DNA from: an uncultured Oscillibacter sp. | Lineage (GTDB): Bacteria > Bacillota > Clostridia > Oscillospirales > Oscillospiraceae | Direction of reading: 5' to 3' | Length of the DNA: 6,159 nt | NCBI GenBank assembly: GCA_946183715.1 | Contig: CAMHDB010000119.1 | Span: 1-6,159 of the forward strand | Part shown: positions 1 through 5,872 of the stretch, piece after piece | Layout: every line of letters begins with the position of its first letter | Position numbering within the stretch: position 1 is the first letter of the stretch | Translations under genes and position numbers: made by a program | Notes under the pieces: generated by a model | Seen by the model: the letters and a program-made list of their open reading frames with translations, nothing else | Databases searched by the model: none | What the model was told of the DNA's origin: nothing

Positions 1-3000
1 ACCGTCTCCAGCCACGCCCTGAACATCTTCGGCGACCACTCCGACGTGATGGCCTGCCGCCAGACCGGCTTCGCCATGCTCTGCGAGAACGACCCGCAGG
101 AAATCATGGACTTGGCCCCCGCCGCCCACCTCGCCGCCATTGAGGGCAGAGTGCCCTTTATCAACTTCTTCGACGGCTTCCGTACCTCCCACGAGATTCA
201 GAAAGTCGCCGTGTGGGACTACGACGACCTCAAAGAAATGTGCGACATGGACGCCGTCGCCGCGTTCCGTAAGCACGCGCTCAACTCCGACCGCCCCACG
301 ATGCGCGGCTCCCACGAGAACGGCGACATCTTCTTCCAGCACCGCGAGGCCTGCAACCCCTACTACGACGCCCTGCCCGATATCGTCGAAAAGTACATGG
401 GCAAAATCAACGAGAAGCTCGGCACCAATTACCAGCTCTTCAACTACTACGGCGCCCCCGACGCCGACCGCGTCATTATCGCGATGGGCTCCATCTGCAA
501 CGTCGCCGAGGAAGTCATCGACTACATGACCGCCCAAGGTGAGAAAGTCGGCCTCGTGAAAGTCCACCTCTACCGCCCCTTCCGCGCCGACAAGCTCCTC
601 GCCGCCATCCCCGAGACCTGCAAGAAAATCGCCGTACTCGACCGCACCAAAGAGCCCGGCTCCATCGGCGAACCCCTCTATATGGACGTGATTTCCGCCC
701 TCGCCCGCGCCCAGCGCTTTATCCCGGTTATCGGCGGACGCTACGGCCTCGGCTCCAAGGATACCCCGCCGCAGAGCGTATTCGCAATCTACGACGAGCT
801 CAAGAAGGACAACCCAAAACAGGAGTTCACCATCGGCATTCGGGACGACGTGACCAACCTCAGCCTCGACGAGACCAACTTCACCGACGTGGCCCCGAAA
901 GGCACGGTTTCCTGTAAGTTCTGGGGCCTCGGCGGCGACGGCACCGTCGGCGCGAACAAGAACTCCATCAAGATTATCGGCGACCATACCGACAAGTTCG
1001 TACAGGCCTACTTCCAGTACGACTCCAAGAAGACCGGCGGCGTCACGGTGTCCCACCTCCGTTTCGGCGACGTGCCCATCAAGTCCAGCTACTATATCAA
1101 CAAGGCCGACTTCGTGGCCTGCCACGTCCCGTCCTACATCACCAAGGCCTTCCCGATTGCCCGCGACGTAAAGCCCGGCGGTACCCTCCTCATCAACTGC
1201 CAGTGGTCTCCCGAGGAACTCGAACACCACCTCGACGCCGCCTCCAAGCGCTTCATCGCCAACAACAACATCAACCTCTACACCATCAACGCCATTGACC
1301 TCGCCATCGAAATCGGCATGGGCAAGCGTACCAATACCATTTTGCAGTCGGCCTTCTTCGCCCTCGCCAAGGTGCTCCCCGCCGAGGACGCCATCAAGTA
1401 CATGAAGGACGCCGCCACGCATTCCTACCTCAAGAAGGGTCAGGACATCGTCGACATGAACCATAAGGCCATCGACGCCGGCGCGACCGCCTTCAAGAAA
1501 ATCGACGTGCCCGAGAGCTGGAAGAACGCCGTCGACGAAAAGAAGGACGTACAGCGCAAGGGCAAGGCCGAACTCGTCGCGCAAGTCAACGACATCCTCG
1601 ACCCCGTGGGCCGCATGGACGGCGACAGCCTCCCCGTCTCCGCCTTCGCCAAGCACATCGACGGGCAGTTTGAACTCGGCGCCGCCGCCTACGAGAAGCG
1701 CGGCGTAGCCGTCACCGTCCCCTCGTGGAACCCCGAGAACTGCATCCAGTGCAACCAGTGCGCGTATGTCTGCCCGCACGCCACCATCCGCCCGTTCGCC
1801 CTCAACGCCGACGAGGCCGCCAAGGCCCCCGAGGGCGCCAAAATGCTCGACTTCACCGGAAAGAAAGAGTACAAGTTCGCCATGACCGTCAGCCCGCTTG
1901 ACTGCATGGGCTGCGGCGTGTGCGTGGGCGTCTGCCCGGGCAAGAAGGGCAACAAGGCCCTGAAGATGGTGCCGCAGGAGGGCGAACTGCCCCAGCAGGC
2001 CATGTTCGACTACTGCGTCGCGGAGGTCTCCGAGAAGAAGGAGCTCCAGACCAACAACGTCAAGGGGAGCCAGTTCCGCCAGCCCATGCTGGAGTTCTCC
2101 GGCTCCTGCGCCGGGTGCGCCGAGACTTCCTACGCCCGCCTCATTACGCAGCTCTTCGGCGACCGGATGTTCATTTCCAACGCCACCGGGTGTTCCTCCA
2201 TCTGGGGCGGCCCCGCCGCGACTTCCCCCTACTGCACGAACAAGGCCGGACACGGCCCCGCGTGGTGCAACTCCCTCTTCGAGGACAACGCCGAACACGG
2301 CCTCGGCATGTCCCTCGGCCACAACGCAATCCGCGACAGCCTCAAGGCCAAGACCGAAACCCTGATTGCACAGCCCCAGACCCGTCCCGAGCTCAAGGAA
2401 GCCGCCCAGAAGTGGCTCGACACCTACAAGGACGGCGCCACGAACGGCGACGCCACCGACGCCTATATCGCCGCCCTCATGGCGAATATCTCCACGCTCG
2501 ACGAGACCATCCCCTTCTTCGGCAGTGACGCCGGGAAGGAATACTTCGGCGCGGAGAAGGCCGCCGAAATGCTCAAACACGCGCAAGACCGTAAGGCCAG
2601 CGGTGCCGAGTTCTGCGACTGCTCCGCCTGCTCCCTCGTGGCAGAAATCCTCGAAAAGAAGGAGTTCCTCCGCAAGAAGTCCTTCTGGATTTTCGGCGGC
2701 GACGGCTGGGCCTACGATATCGGCTACGGCGGCCTCGACCACGTCCTCGCCTCCGGCAACGATGTCAACATCTTCGTTTTCGACACGGAAGTCTACTCCA
2801 ACACGGGCGGACAGGCGTCCAAGGCCTCCAATATCGGACAGGTCGCGCAGTTCGCCGCCGCCGGCAAGGAAATCAAGAAGAAGTCCCTCGCCGAAATCGC
2901 CATCTCCTACGGCTACATCTACGTCGCGCAAATCGCCATGGGCGCCAATATGGCCCAGACTTTGAAGGCCATTCAGGAAGCCGAGGCCTATCCCGGCCCG

Positions 3001-3324
3001 TCCCTGATTATCGGCTACGCCCCCTGCGAAATGCACTCCATCAAGGGCGGCATGACCAACTGCCAGTCCGAGATGAAGAAGGCCGTGGAGTGCGGCTACT
3101 GGAATCTGTTCCGCTTCAACCCCGCCGCCGACGCGAACAAGTTCACCCTCGACAGCAAGGAGCCCAAGGAGGAAGGCTACCGCCCGTTCCTGATGAACGA
3201 GGCCCGCTACAGCCGCCTGACCCGCGAGTTCCCCGACCGCGCCGAGACGCTGTTCGACAAGAACGAAAAGACCGCCATGGAACGCTACCAGCACCTCCTC
3301 AAGCTCAAGGAACTGTACGCGTAA
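1..3324 (+). CDS. nifJ: Pyruvate:ferredoxin (flavodoxin) oxidoreductase, 5'-truncated by the window edge
   Basis: Cytoplasmic enzyme that oxidatively decarboxylates pyruvate with CoA to acetyl-CoA and CO2, reducing ferredoxin or flavodoxin. The frame is open from base 1 to the TAA at 3322-3324, giving 1107 codons. By alignment to the Desulfovibrio africanus enzyme from memory, about 94 N-terminal residues are missing. Codons are numbered from base 1. The ARQTGFAM-like segment carries R20 (the pyruvate-binding Arg114 equivalent). GLGGDGTVGANK at 309-320 opens the gamma/CoA-side domain. Two CxxCxxCxxxCP motifs (C581/584/587/591 and C635/638/641/645) bind the medial and distal 4Fe-4S clusters. 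C703, C706, C731 and C1009 fit the proximal cluster ligands, with E708 the TPP-side glutamate. GDGWAYD (D901) and DTEVYSNTGGQ (T929, V931, N934) form the TPP-Mg site and substrate asparagine. The C731-D901 stretch is about 47 residues longer than in D. africanus and contains CxCxxC. The C-terminus ends without the oxygen-protective domain VII. Codons are strongly C-ending, suggesting high expression. Confidence 0.97.
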   Translation, partial: TVSSHALNIFGDHSDVMACRQTGFAMLCENDPQEIMDLAPAAHLAAIEGRVPFINFFDGFRTSHEIQKVAVWDYDDLKEMCDMDAVAAFRKHALNSDRPTMRGSHENGDIFFQHREACNPYYDALPDIVEKYMGKINEKLGTNYQLFNYYGAPDADRVIIAMGSICNVAEEVIDYMTAQGEKVGLVKVHLYRPFRADKLLAAIPETCKKIAVLDRTKEPGSIGEPLYMDVISALARAQRFIPVIGGRYGLGSKDTPPQSVFAIYDELKKDNPKQEFTIGIRDDVTNLSLDETNFTDVAPKGTVSCKFWGLGGDGTVGANKNSIKIIGDHTDKFVQAYFQYDSKKTGGVTVSHLRFGDVPIKSSYYINKADFVACHVPSYITKAFPIARDVKPGGTLLINCQWSPEELEHHLDAASKRFIANNNINLYTINAIDLAIEIGMGKRTNTILQSAFFALAKVLPAEDAIKYMKDAATHSYLKKGQDIVDMNHKAIDAGATAFKKIDVPESWKNAVDEKKDVQRKGKAELVAQVNDILDPVGRMDGDSLPVSAFAKHIDGQFELGAAAYEKRGVAVTVPSWNPENCIQCNQCAYVCPHATIRPFALNADEAAKAPEGAKMLDFTGKKEYKFAMTVSPLDCMGCGVCVGVCPGKKGNKALKMVPQEGELPQQAMFDYCVAEVSEKKELQTNNVKGSQFRQPMLEFSGSCAGCAETSYARLITQLFGDRMFISNATGCSSIWGGPAATSPYCTNKAGHGPAWCNSLFEDNAEHGLGMSLGHNAIRDSLKAKTETLIAQPQTRPELKEAAQKWLDTYKDGATNGDATDAYIAALMANISTLDETIPFFGSDAGKEYFGAEKAAEMLKHAQDRKASGAEFCDCSACSLVAEILEKKEFLRKKSFWIFGGDGWAYDIGYGGLDHVLASGNDVNIFVFDTEVYSNTGGQASKASNIGQVAQFAAAGKEIKKKSLAEIAISYGYIYVAQIAMGANMAQTLKAIQEAEAYPGPSLIIGYAPCEMHSIKGGMTNCQSEMKKAVECGYWNLFRFNPAADANKFTLDSKEPKEEGYRPFLMNEARYSRLTREFPDRAETLFDKNEKTAMERYQHLLKLKELYA

Positions 3325-3334
3325 AAGCAAATGA

Positions 3335-3373
3335 AACGCTCCCCCGGAGAAATCCGGGGGAGCGTTGTTCTTT
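3335..3373. terminator. Rho-independent terminator, probably bidirectional, between nifJ and the convergent operon
   Basis: A perfect 14-bp stem (AACGCTCCCCCGGA, 3335-3348, against its complement at 3353-3366) closes on a GAAA loop and begins 10 bases after the nifJ stop. It is followed on the plus strand by GTTCTTT. On the minus strand the same hairpin is followed by TCATTTGCTTTT, so it can also end the lipoprotein operon, whose stop codon is at 3399-3401. The T-tract is imperfect on both sides, but the stem is long and GC-rich. Confidence 0.9.
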
Positions 3374-3398
3374 CCGTCGGCCCGTTGACGGGGAGGCG

Positions 3399-4319
3399 TC
3401 AGGCGTATGCGGCGGTGAGGGTGGCGCCGTCGGAATGCACGAGGACTTGTCCGGAGCGGGTGAGGAGGGTTTCGACGCCGGAAGCCTCCAGCAATTCCAG
3501 CGTTTCGGCGTCCTCGGGCTCGTCGTCGGAGGAGGTAATGAGGGCGTAGCGGGGGGAGGCGGCCCCGACGAGTAACAGGAGGGGTTCGTGCCAGCGCCCG
3601 TGATGGGGCATTTTGAGAAAGTCGTATTCGCCCCAGTCGCCGGAGGATAAGAACTCTTCAAGGCGTTCGTCCTCGGCGTCTCCGGTAAACAGGAGGCGGT
3701 TCTGCCCGTTCTCCACGGAGATTATCAGGGAGGAGTTGTTGCTTGTGTCGCTGTTGTACTTGCTTTTCTTGGGCGGGTTGACGGTGTAGGACACGCCGTC
3801 GATGGCAAACGAGAGGTTTTCGCGGACGGTTTCGGGTTCGATTCCGGCGCTCTTGACGGCCTTGACGTACTTTTCGTATTCCTCGCTGTCCTTGGGGGAA
3901 TTGCTTTGCAGAATGCGCGACACGGGGAAGTTGTTGATAATCCGGGCCGCGCCGCCTACGTGGTCTTGGTCGAAATGCGTAATCATCATGCAGTCAAGCC
4001 GCTGGATTCCGCGCGCCTCGAGTTCGGCCAGAATCGTGCGTCCGAAGCCCTTTTCGCCGCAGTCGATTAAGACCGTACTGTTGGGGGTAAGGAGCAGGAA
4101 GGCGTCGGCGCACCCGGCCTGAAAGCACACGACGGTCAAGTCGGTACCGGACAGGGTTTCGGTGACGGCGACGGTATCGGCGTCGGTACCGGATACCGTT
4201 CCGGTGACGGCGGAGCCGCCGGAGGCGTTTTCGGCTACGGGCGTAGTGCCGCAGGCCGTCAGCAGGAACAGGCACATACTCCACAGCGCAGCCGTGAGCA
4301 GTAGCAACGAGGTTTTCAT
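3399..4319 (-). CDS. Lipoprotein with ComEC/Rec2-type metallo-beta-lactamase-fold domain
   Basis: Predicted secreted, membrane-anchored metallohydrolase of 306 residues. The N-terminus is a lipoprotein signal: one Lys, a hydrophobic run at about 4-20 and lipobox L20-T-A-C23. A low-complexity Thr/Gly/Ser/Val/Ala linker follows (24-60) with two AVTxTxSGTD repeats. The catalytic domain spans about 61-305: LIDCGEKGFG (84-93), the metal motif THFDQDHVGG (H115, D117, D119, H120), NNSSLIISVENG (194-205), FTGDAE (D214) and KMPHHG (H239/H240). This set is typical of the MBL domain of ComEC and related stand-alone proteins. The mid-domain His of glyoxalase II-type enzymes is absent: there is no His between 121 and 213. 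The ATG overlaps the upstream TAA by one base, and AAAAGGAGG sits 7 nt before it, which fixes the start. It is last in the VTC-DUF4956 operon. The substrate is unknown: a nuclease, phosphodiesterase or polyphosphate/phosphoester hydrolase are all possible. Lack of ComEC membrane and OB regions argues against a DNA-uptake channel. Confidence 0.88.
   Translation of the reverse strand: MKTSLLLLTAALWSMCLFLLTACGTTPVAENASGGSAVTGTVSGTDADTVAVTETLSGTDLTVVCFQAGCADAFLLLTPNSTVLIDCGEKGFGRTILAELEARGIQRLDCMMITHFDQDHVGGAARIINNFPVSRILQSNSPKDSEEYEKYVKAVKSAGIEPETVRENLSFAIDGVSYTVNPPKKSKYNSDTSNNSSLIISVENGQNRLLFTGDAEDERLEEFLSSGDWGEYDFLKMPHHGRWHEPLLLLVGAASPRYALITSSDDEPEDAETLELLEASGVETLLTRSGQVLVHSDGATLTAAYA
4141..4224 (-). 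repeat. Imperfect tandem repeat, two 42-bp units, in the lipoprotein linker
   Basis: The blocks at 4141-4170 and 4183-4212 match at 26 of 30 positions and are 42 bp apart, an in-frame period of 14 codons. On the coding strand they give AVTGTVSGTD (residues 37-46) and AVTETLSGTD (51-60). The repeat lies between the lipidated cysteine and the hydrolase domain, so copy number would change tether length without shifting the frame. Confidence 0.75.
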
Positions 4320-4984
4320 TACAAGGCCTCCTTTTCGGTCACGCGTCCGCAGACAATGTTCAGGTTTCCGTTGCGACAGCGCAGGGCGTCGAGAAATTCC
4401 TTGGGCACGCGCGGCTCGCGGAGTACGACCTTGTAGGTCAGCTCGTAGAGGGTGCCCATATTGGTTGTCTTGACGCGTTCGAGTTCCCAGCGCGACGCGT
4501 ACTGGTCGAGAAGGTCGTCGAAGAGGCCCTCGTAGTCGAGGTTCTCGCCGATGGTGATACGTAACGTTCGCTCATTGGCGCGCCCGGCCCCGAAGCGGAG
4601 CGACATCAGAGCGACGCCGTAGAGGGCGATAATGAGGAAGAACGCGACGGCGAGGGCGACGTAGCCCATACCTGTTGCGATACCGAGCGTGACGGCGAGG
4701 AAGATGAGGCCGATTTCGCGGGCGGTGCCGGGGGCGGAGCGGAAGCGTACAAGCCCGAAGGCCCCGGCGACGGCGACGCCCGCGCCGATATTGCCATTGA
4801 CGAGCATAATCACGACCTGCACCATAGCGGGGAGTAGGGCGAGGGTGACGGCGAAACTTTGCGAATGGCGGTTCTTGTACATGGAGAGGAGCGCCGCGCC
4901 GAGGCCGAGGAGCAGGGAGACGGCGGTACAAATCAGGAAGGCGGGGACGGTGATTTCGGTACCGGAGATAATGGAGTTAAGCAA
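4319..4984 (-). CDS. DUF4956 domain-containing membrane protein
   Basis: Integral membrane protein of 221 residues with no established biochemical function. Hydrophobic segments lie at about 13-35, 42-62, 65-79, 91-106 and 108-127. The DUF4956 signature is visible in the middle: GNIGAGVAVAGAFGLVRFRS (64-83) continuing as APGTAREIGLIFLAV (84-98). The C-terminal part (about 137-221) is soluble and mixed alpha/beta. The start is TTG (complement of 4982-4984): there is no ATG before Met35, which lies inside the first membrane segment, and the N-terminus from TTG (MLNSIIS) looks like other family members. It overlaps the end of the VTC gene by 8 nt, and its TAA overlaps the next ATG by one base, so the three genes are probably coupled. 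DUF4956 genes are commonly found beside VTC-domain genes, often with CotH-like kinase genes; none is in this window. A role as membrane partner of the VTC protein is inference. Confidence 0.9.
   Translation of the reverse strand: MLNSIISGTEITVPAFLICTAVSLLLGLGAALLSMYKNRHSQSFAVTLALLPAMVQVVIMLVNGNIGAGVAVAGAFGLVRFRSAPGTAREIGLIFLAVTLGIATGMGYVALAVAFFLIIALYGVALMSLRFGAGRANERTLRITIGENLDYEGLFDDLLDQYASRWELERVKTTNMGTLYELTYKVVLREPRVPKEFLDALRCRNGNLNIVCGRVTEKEAL
4327..4335 (-). promoter_or_regulatory. Ribosome binding site of the MBL lipoprotein
   Basis: AAAAGGAGG on the minus strand lies 7 nt before the ATG at 4319, inside the last codons of the DUF4956 gene. It supports this start and reinitiation at the TAATG stop/start overlap. 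Confidence 0.85.
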
Positions 4985-5711
4985 CGGAAAGGACCCCTTT
5001 CTTGTACACGCGGGCGGGCGCGGCGGGACGGTTGAGGAGGTAGCGCTTGTAGTAGGCGCCGTACTTGGAGAAGGACGTGGAAGTGATATTGTTTTCGCTC
5101 AGGAGGCGGGCGAGCCAGAGGGGGGCCGCGCCGGGGATTTTGATTTCCATGAGGATTTGATTCCCGGGGAGGATGGGCTGCCCGTAGTCCCCGGCGCGGA
5201 GGTCTACGTGGTCGGTGCGTCCGCGGAGGCGGGTATCGAAGGTGATGCGCAAGTCGGGGTTGTCGATTCCGGCGAAGGCCTCTCGGTCGTAGGCGATGAA
5301 TACTTTGGGGGTGGGGCGGTACGTGAACATAAACCAGTCGATTTCGCGGTGAATCTGGGTATCTCCGCCGGGCTCGCGACCGGAGAGGTATTCGCAAGCG
5401 TCGGCGGCGCCCATGACGACGCGGCGCTTGTAGACCACGCCGTCGTACTTCTTCTTCAACTCCACGAACACGCGCCCGGTATCGCCGACGGGCCCGTAAC
5501 TGCGCACGCGGAGCTTTTCCTTGTAGACGGGCTTTTCGAGGGAAGTCCGGATAAGGCGGAAATCGTCGGTGTCGTAGTAGACATTGCAGATGGTGTAGCG
5601 GCTGTAGGCGTCGGGGGACATATAGTCGTTCATGCCGGCCCGGACGGCCTCGTACTGCGCCGGGGTGAGCAGGTATTTCTTCTCGTAGCGCCGGAAACTG
5701 CACTGAATCAT
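4977..5711 (-). CDS. VTC-domain protein, polyphosphate polymerase-like (triphosphate tunnel family)
   Basis: A 244-residue cytoplasmic protein made almost entirely of one VTC domain, the fold that in yeast Vtc4 makes polyphosphate from ATP. Tunnel-type charged residues appear in the expected order: RRYEKKY (7-13), YYDT (45-48), KLRVR (K66, R68, R70), VELKKK (E84, K86-K88), YKRR (K95-R97), YDRE (R143), RITFD (R155), LMEIK (E189, K191) and SKY (K216). The basic pairs, the EIK motif and the late SK match the substrate and metal ligands known in Vtc4, so the site looks intact. The ATG at 5709-5711 is chosen over a longer frame reaching 5825: GGGAGG lies 9 nt upstream, and family N-termini begin at this QxxFRRYEKKY segment. 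It is first in the operon and overlaps the DUF4956 gene by 8 nt. Bacterial VTC homologues are little characterised, so another nucleotide or phosphate-polymer product cannot be excluded. Confidence 0.93.
   Translation of the reverse strand: MIQCSFRRYEKKYLLTPAQYEAVRAGMNDYMSPDAYSRYTICNVYYDTDDFRLIRTSLEKPVYKEKLRVRSYGPVGDTGRVFVELKKKYDGVVYKRRVVMGAADACEYLSGREPGGDTQIHREIDWFMFTYRPTPKVFIAYDREAFAGIDNPDLRITFDTRLRGRTDHVDLRAGDYGQPILPGNQILMEIKIPGAAPLWLARLLSENNITSTSFSKYGAYYKRYLLNRPAAPARVYKKGVLSVA
4987..5001 (-). promoter_or_regulatory. Small hairpin covering the ribosome binding site of the TTG-started DUF4956 gene
   Basis: The minus strand reads GAAAGG-GGT-CCTTTC, a perfect 6-bp stem with a 3-nt loop ending 2 nt before the TTG. 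The only purine-rich candidate ribosome binding site (AAAGGGG) is in its left arm. Ribosomes finishing the VTC gene would open it, which fits translational coupling. The stem is short, so an effect is inference. Confidence 0.4.
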
Positions 5712-5720
5712 GGTATTTAG

Positions 5721-5726
5721 CCTCCC
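5721..5726 (-). promoter_or_regulatory. Ribosome binding site that fixes the VTC gene start
   Basis: GGGAGG on the minus strand, within AAAAGGGAGG, lies 9 nt before the ATG at 5711. It is the only good site for this frame and excludes the upstream in-frame ATG at 5825, which would make the gene overlap the divergent promoter. Confidence 0.85.
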
Positions 5727-5737
5727 TTTTGGGATGT

Positions 5738-5747
5738 GAGCGCGCTC
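5738..5747. promoter_or_regulatory. 10-bp perfect palindrome in the leader of the VTC operon (possible operator)
   Basis: GAGCGCGCTC equals its own reverse complement and sits 26 bp upstream of the VTC start codon. Such a site could bind a dimeric regulator. It is short, and in GC-rich DNA may occur by chance. Confidence 0.3.
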
Positions 5748-5782
5748 TTTTGTTCTGGTACAGTATTCGCAATCCGGGCCGG

Positions 5783-5809
5783 AAAAAATGGGGTCTCCGC
5801 GAAAAAAAA
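5783..5809 (+). promoter_or_regulatory. Two phased A-tracts upstream of the antitoxin promoter (UP-element-like)
   Basis: An A6 run (5783-5788) and an A8 run (5802-5809) have centres 20 bp apart, close to two helical turns, in otherwise GC-rich DNA. The A8 run ends 9 bp before the -35 hexamer, where the alpha-subunit C-terminal domains of RNA polymerase contact UP elements. Phased A-tracts also bend DNA. Their function here is inferred from position only. Confidence 0.4.
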
Positions 5810-5818
5810 GCACGCCGC

Positions 5819-5847
5819 TTGACACGCGTCGGGAATCCGGTTAGAAT
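5819..5847 (+). promoter_or_regulatory. Sigma-70/SigA-type promoter of the toxin-antitoxin module
   Basis: A perfect -35 TTGACA (5819-5824) is followed after exactly 17 bp by TAGAAT (5842-5847), five of six matches to the -10 consensus. Transcription would begin near 5854, leaving a leader of about 19 nt that is little more than the ribosome binding site. A 6-bp palindrome ACGCGT (5824-5829) lies just after the -35. No convincing long operator repeat was found. Confidence 0.85.
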
Positions 5848-5855
5848 AAGCGCAC

Positions 5856-5863
5856 AAAGGAGG
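5856..5863 (+). promoter_or_regulatory. Ribosome binding site of the antitoxin, deciding its start
   Basis: AAAGGAGG lies 9 nt before the ATG at 5873 and immediately downstream of the promoter. It excludes the longer in-frame extension back to 5729, which would begin upstream of the promoter. Confidence 0.88.
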
Positions 5864-5872
5864 CGACGGGTT

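Noticed and set aside
1741..1937. Separate ferredoxin-like gene from the two CxxCxxCxxxC motifs
   Set aside because: The motifs are in frame within nifJ at the position of the built-in two-cluster domain of this enzyme.
1920..2528. Long Arg/Pro-rich open frame on the plus strand inside nifJ
   Set aside because: Composition is that of a GC-rich shadow frame and it lies fully within a secure gene; no family resemblance.
46..3324. Start of nifJ at GTG 46 or ATG 49
   Set aside because: The frame is open to base 1 and the upstream codons encode conserved enzyme sequence (SSHALNIFGDHSD). The gene simply continues beyond the window edge.
4956..4966. Third copy of tcggtaccgga, also present at 4141 and 4183
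   Set aside because: Only 11 bases match, in a different gene where they encode part of SGTE; no wider similarity, so taken as coincidence.
4689..5720. 343-codon plus-strand open frame opposite the VTC and DUF4956 genes
   Set aside because: Gly/Val-rich antisense shadow. Both minus-strand genes have clear family motifs, ribosome binding sites and coupled overlaps.
5761..5790. Minus-strand promoter TTTTTT-N17-TACTGT for the VTC operon
   Set aside because: Both hexamers match the consensus poorly (about two and three of six). No better candidate was seen, so no promoter is annotated for this operon.
5712..5825. N-terminal extension of the VTC protein to an ATG at 5825
   Set aside because: The extra 38 residues do not look like VTC protein, the extension would overlap the divergent promoter, and the ATG at 5711 has GGGAGG at the right distance.
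5729..5872. N-terminal extension of the antitoxin back to 5729
   Set aside because: It would start upstream of the TTGACA/TAGAAT promoter. The family pattern begins just after the ATG at 5873, which has AAAGGAGG.
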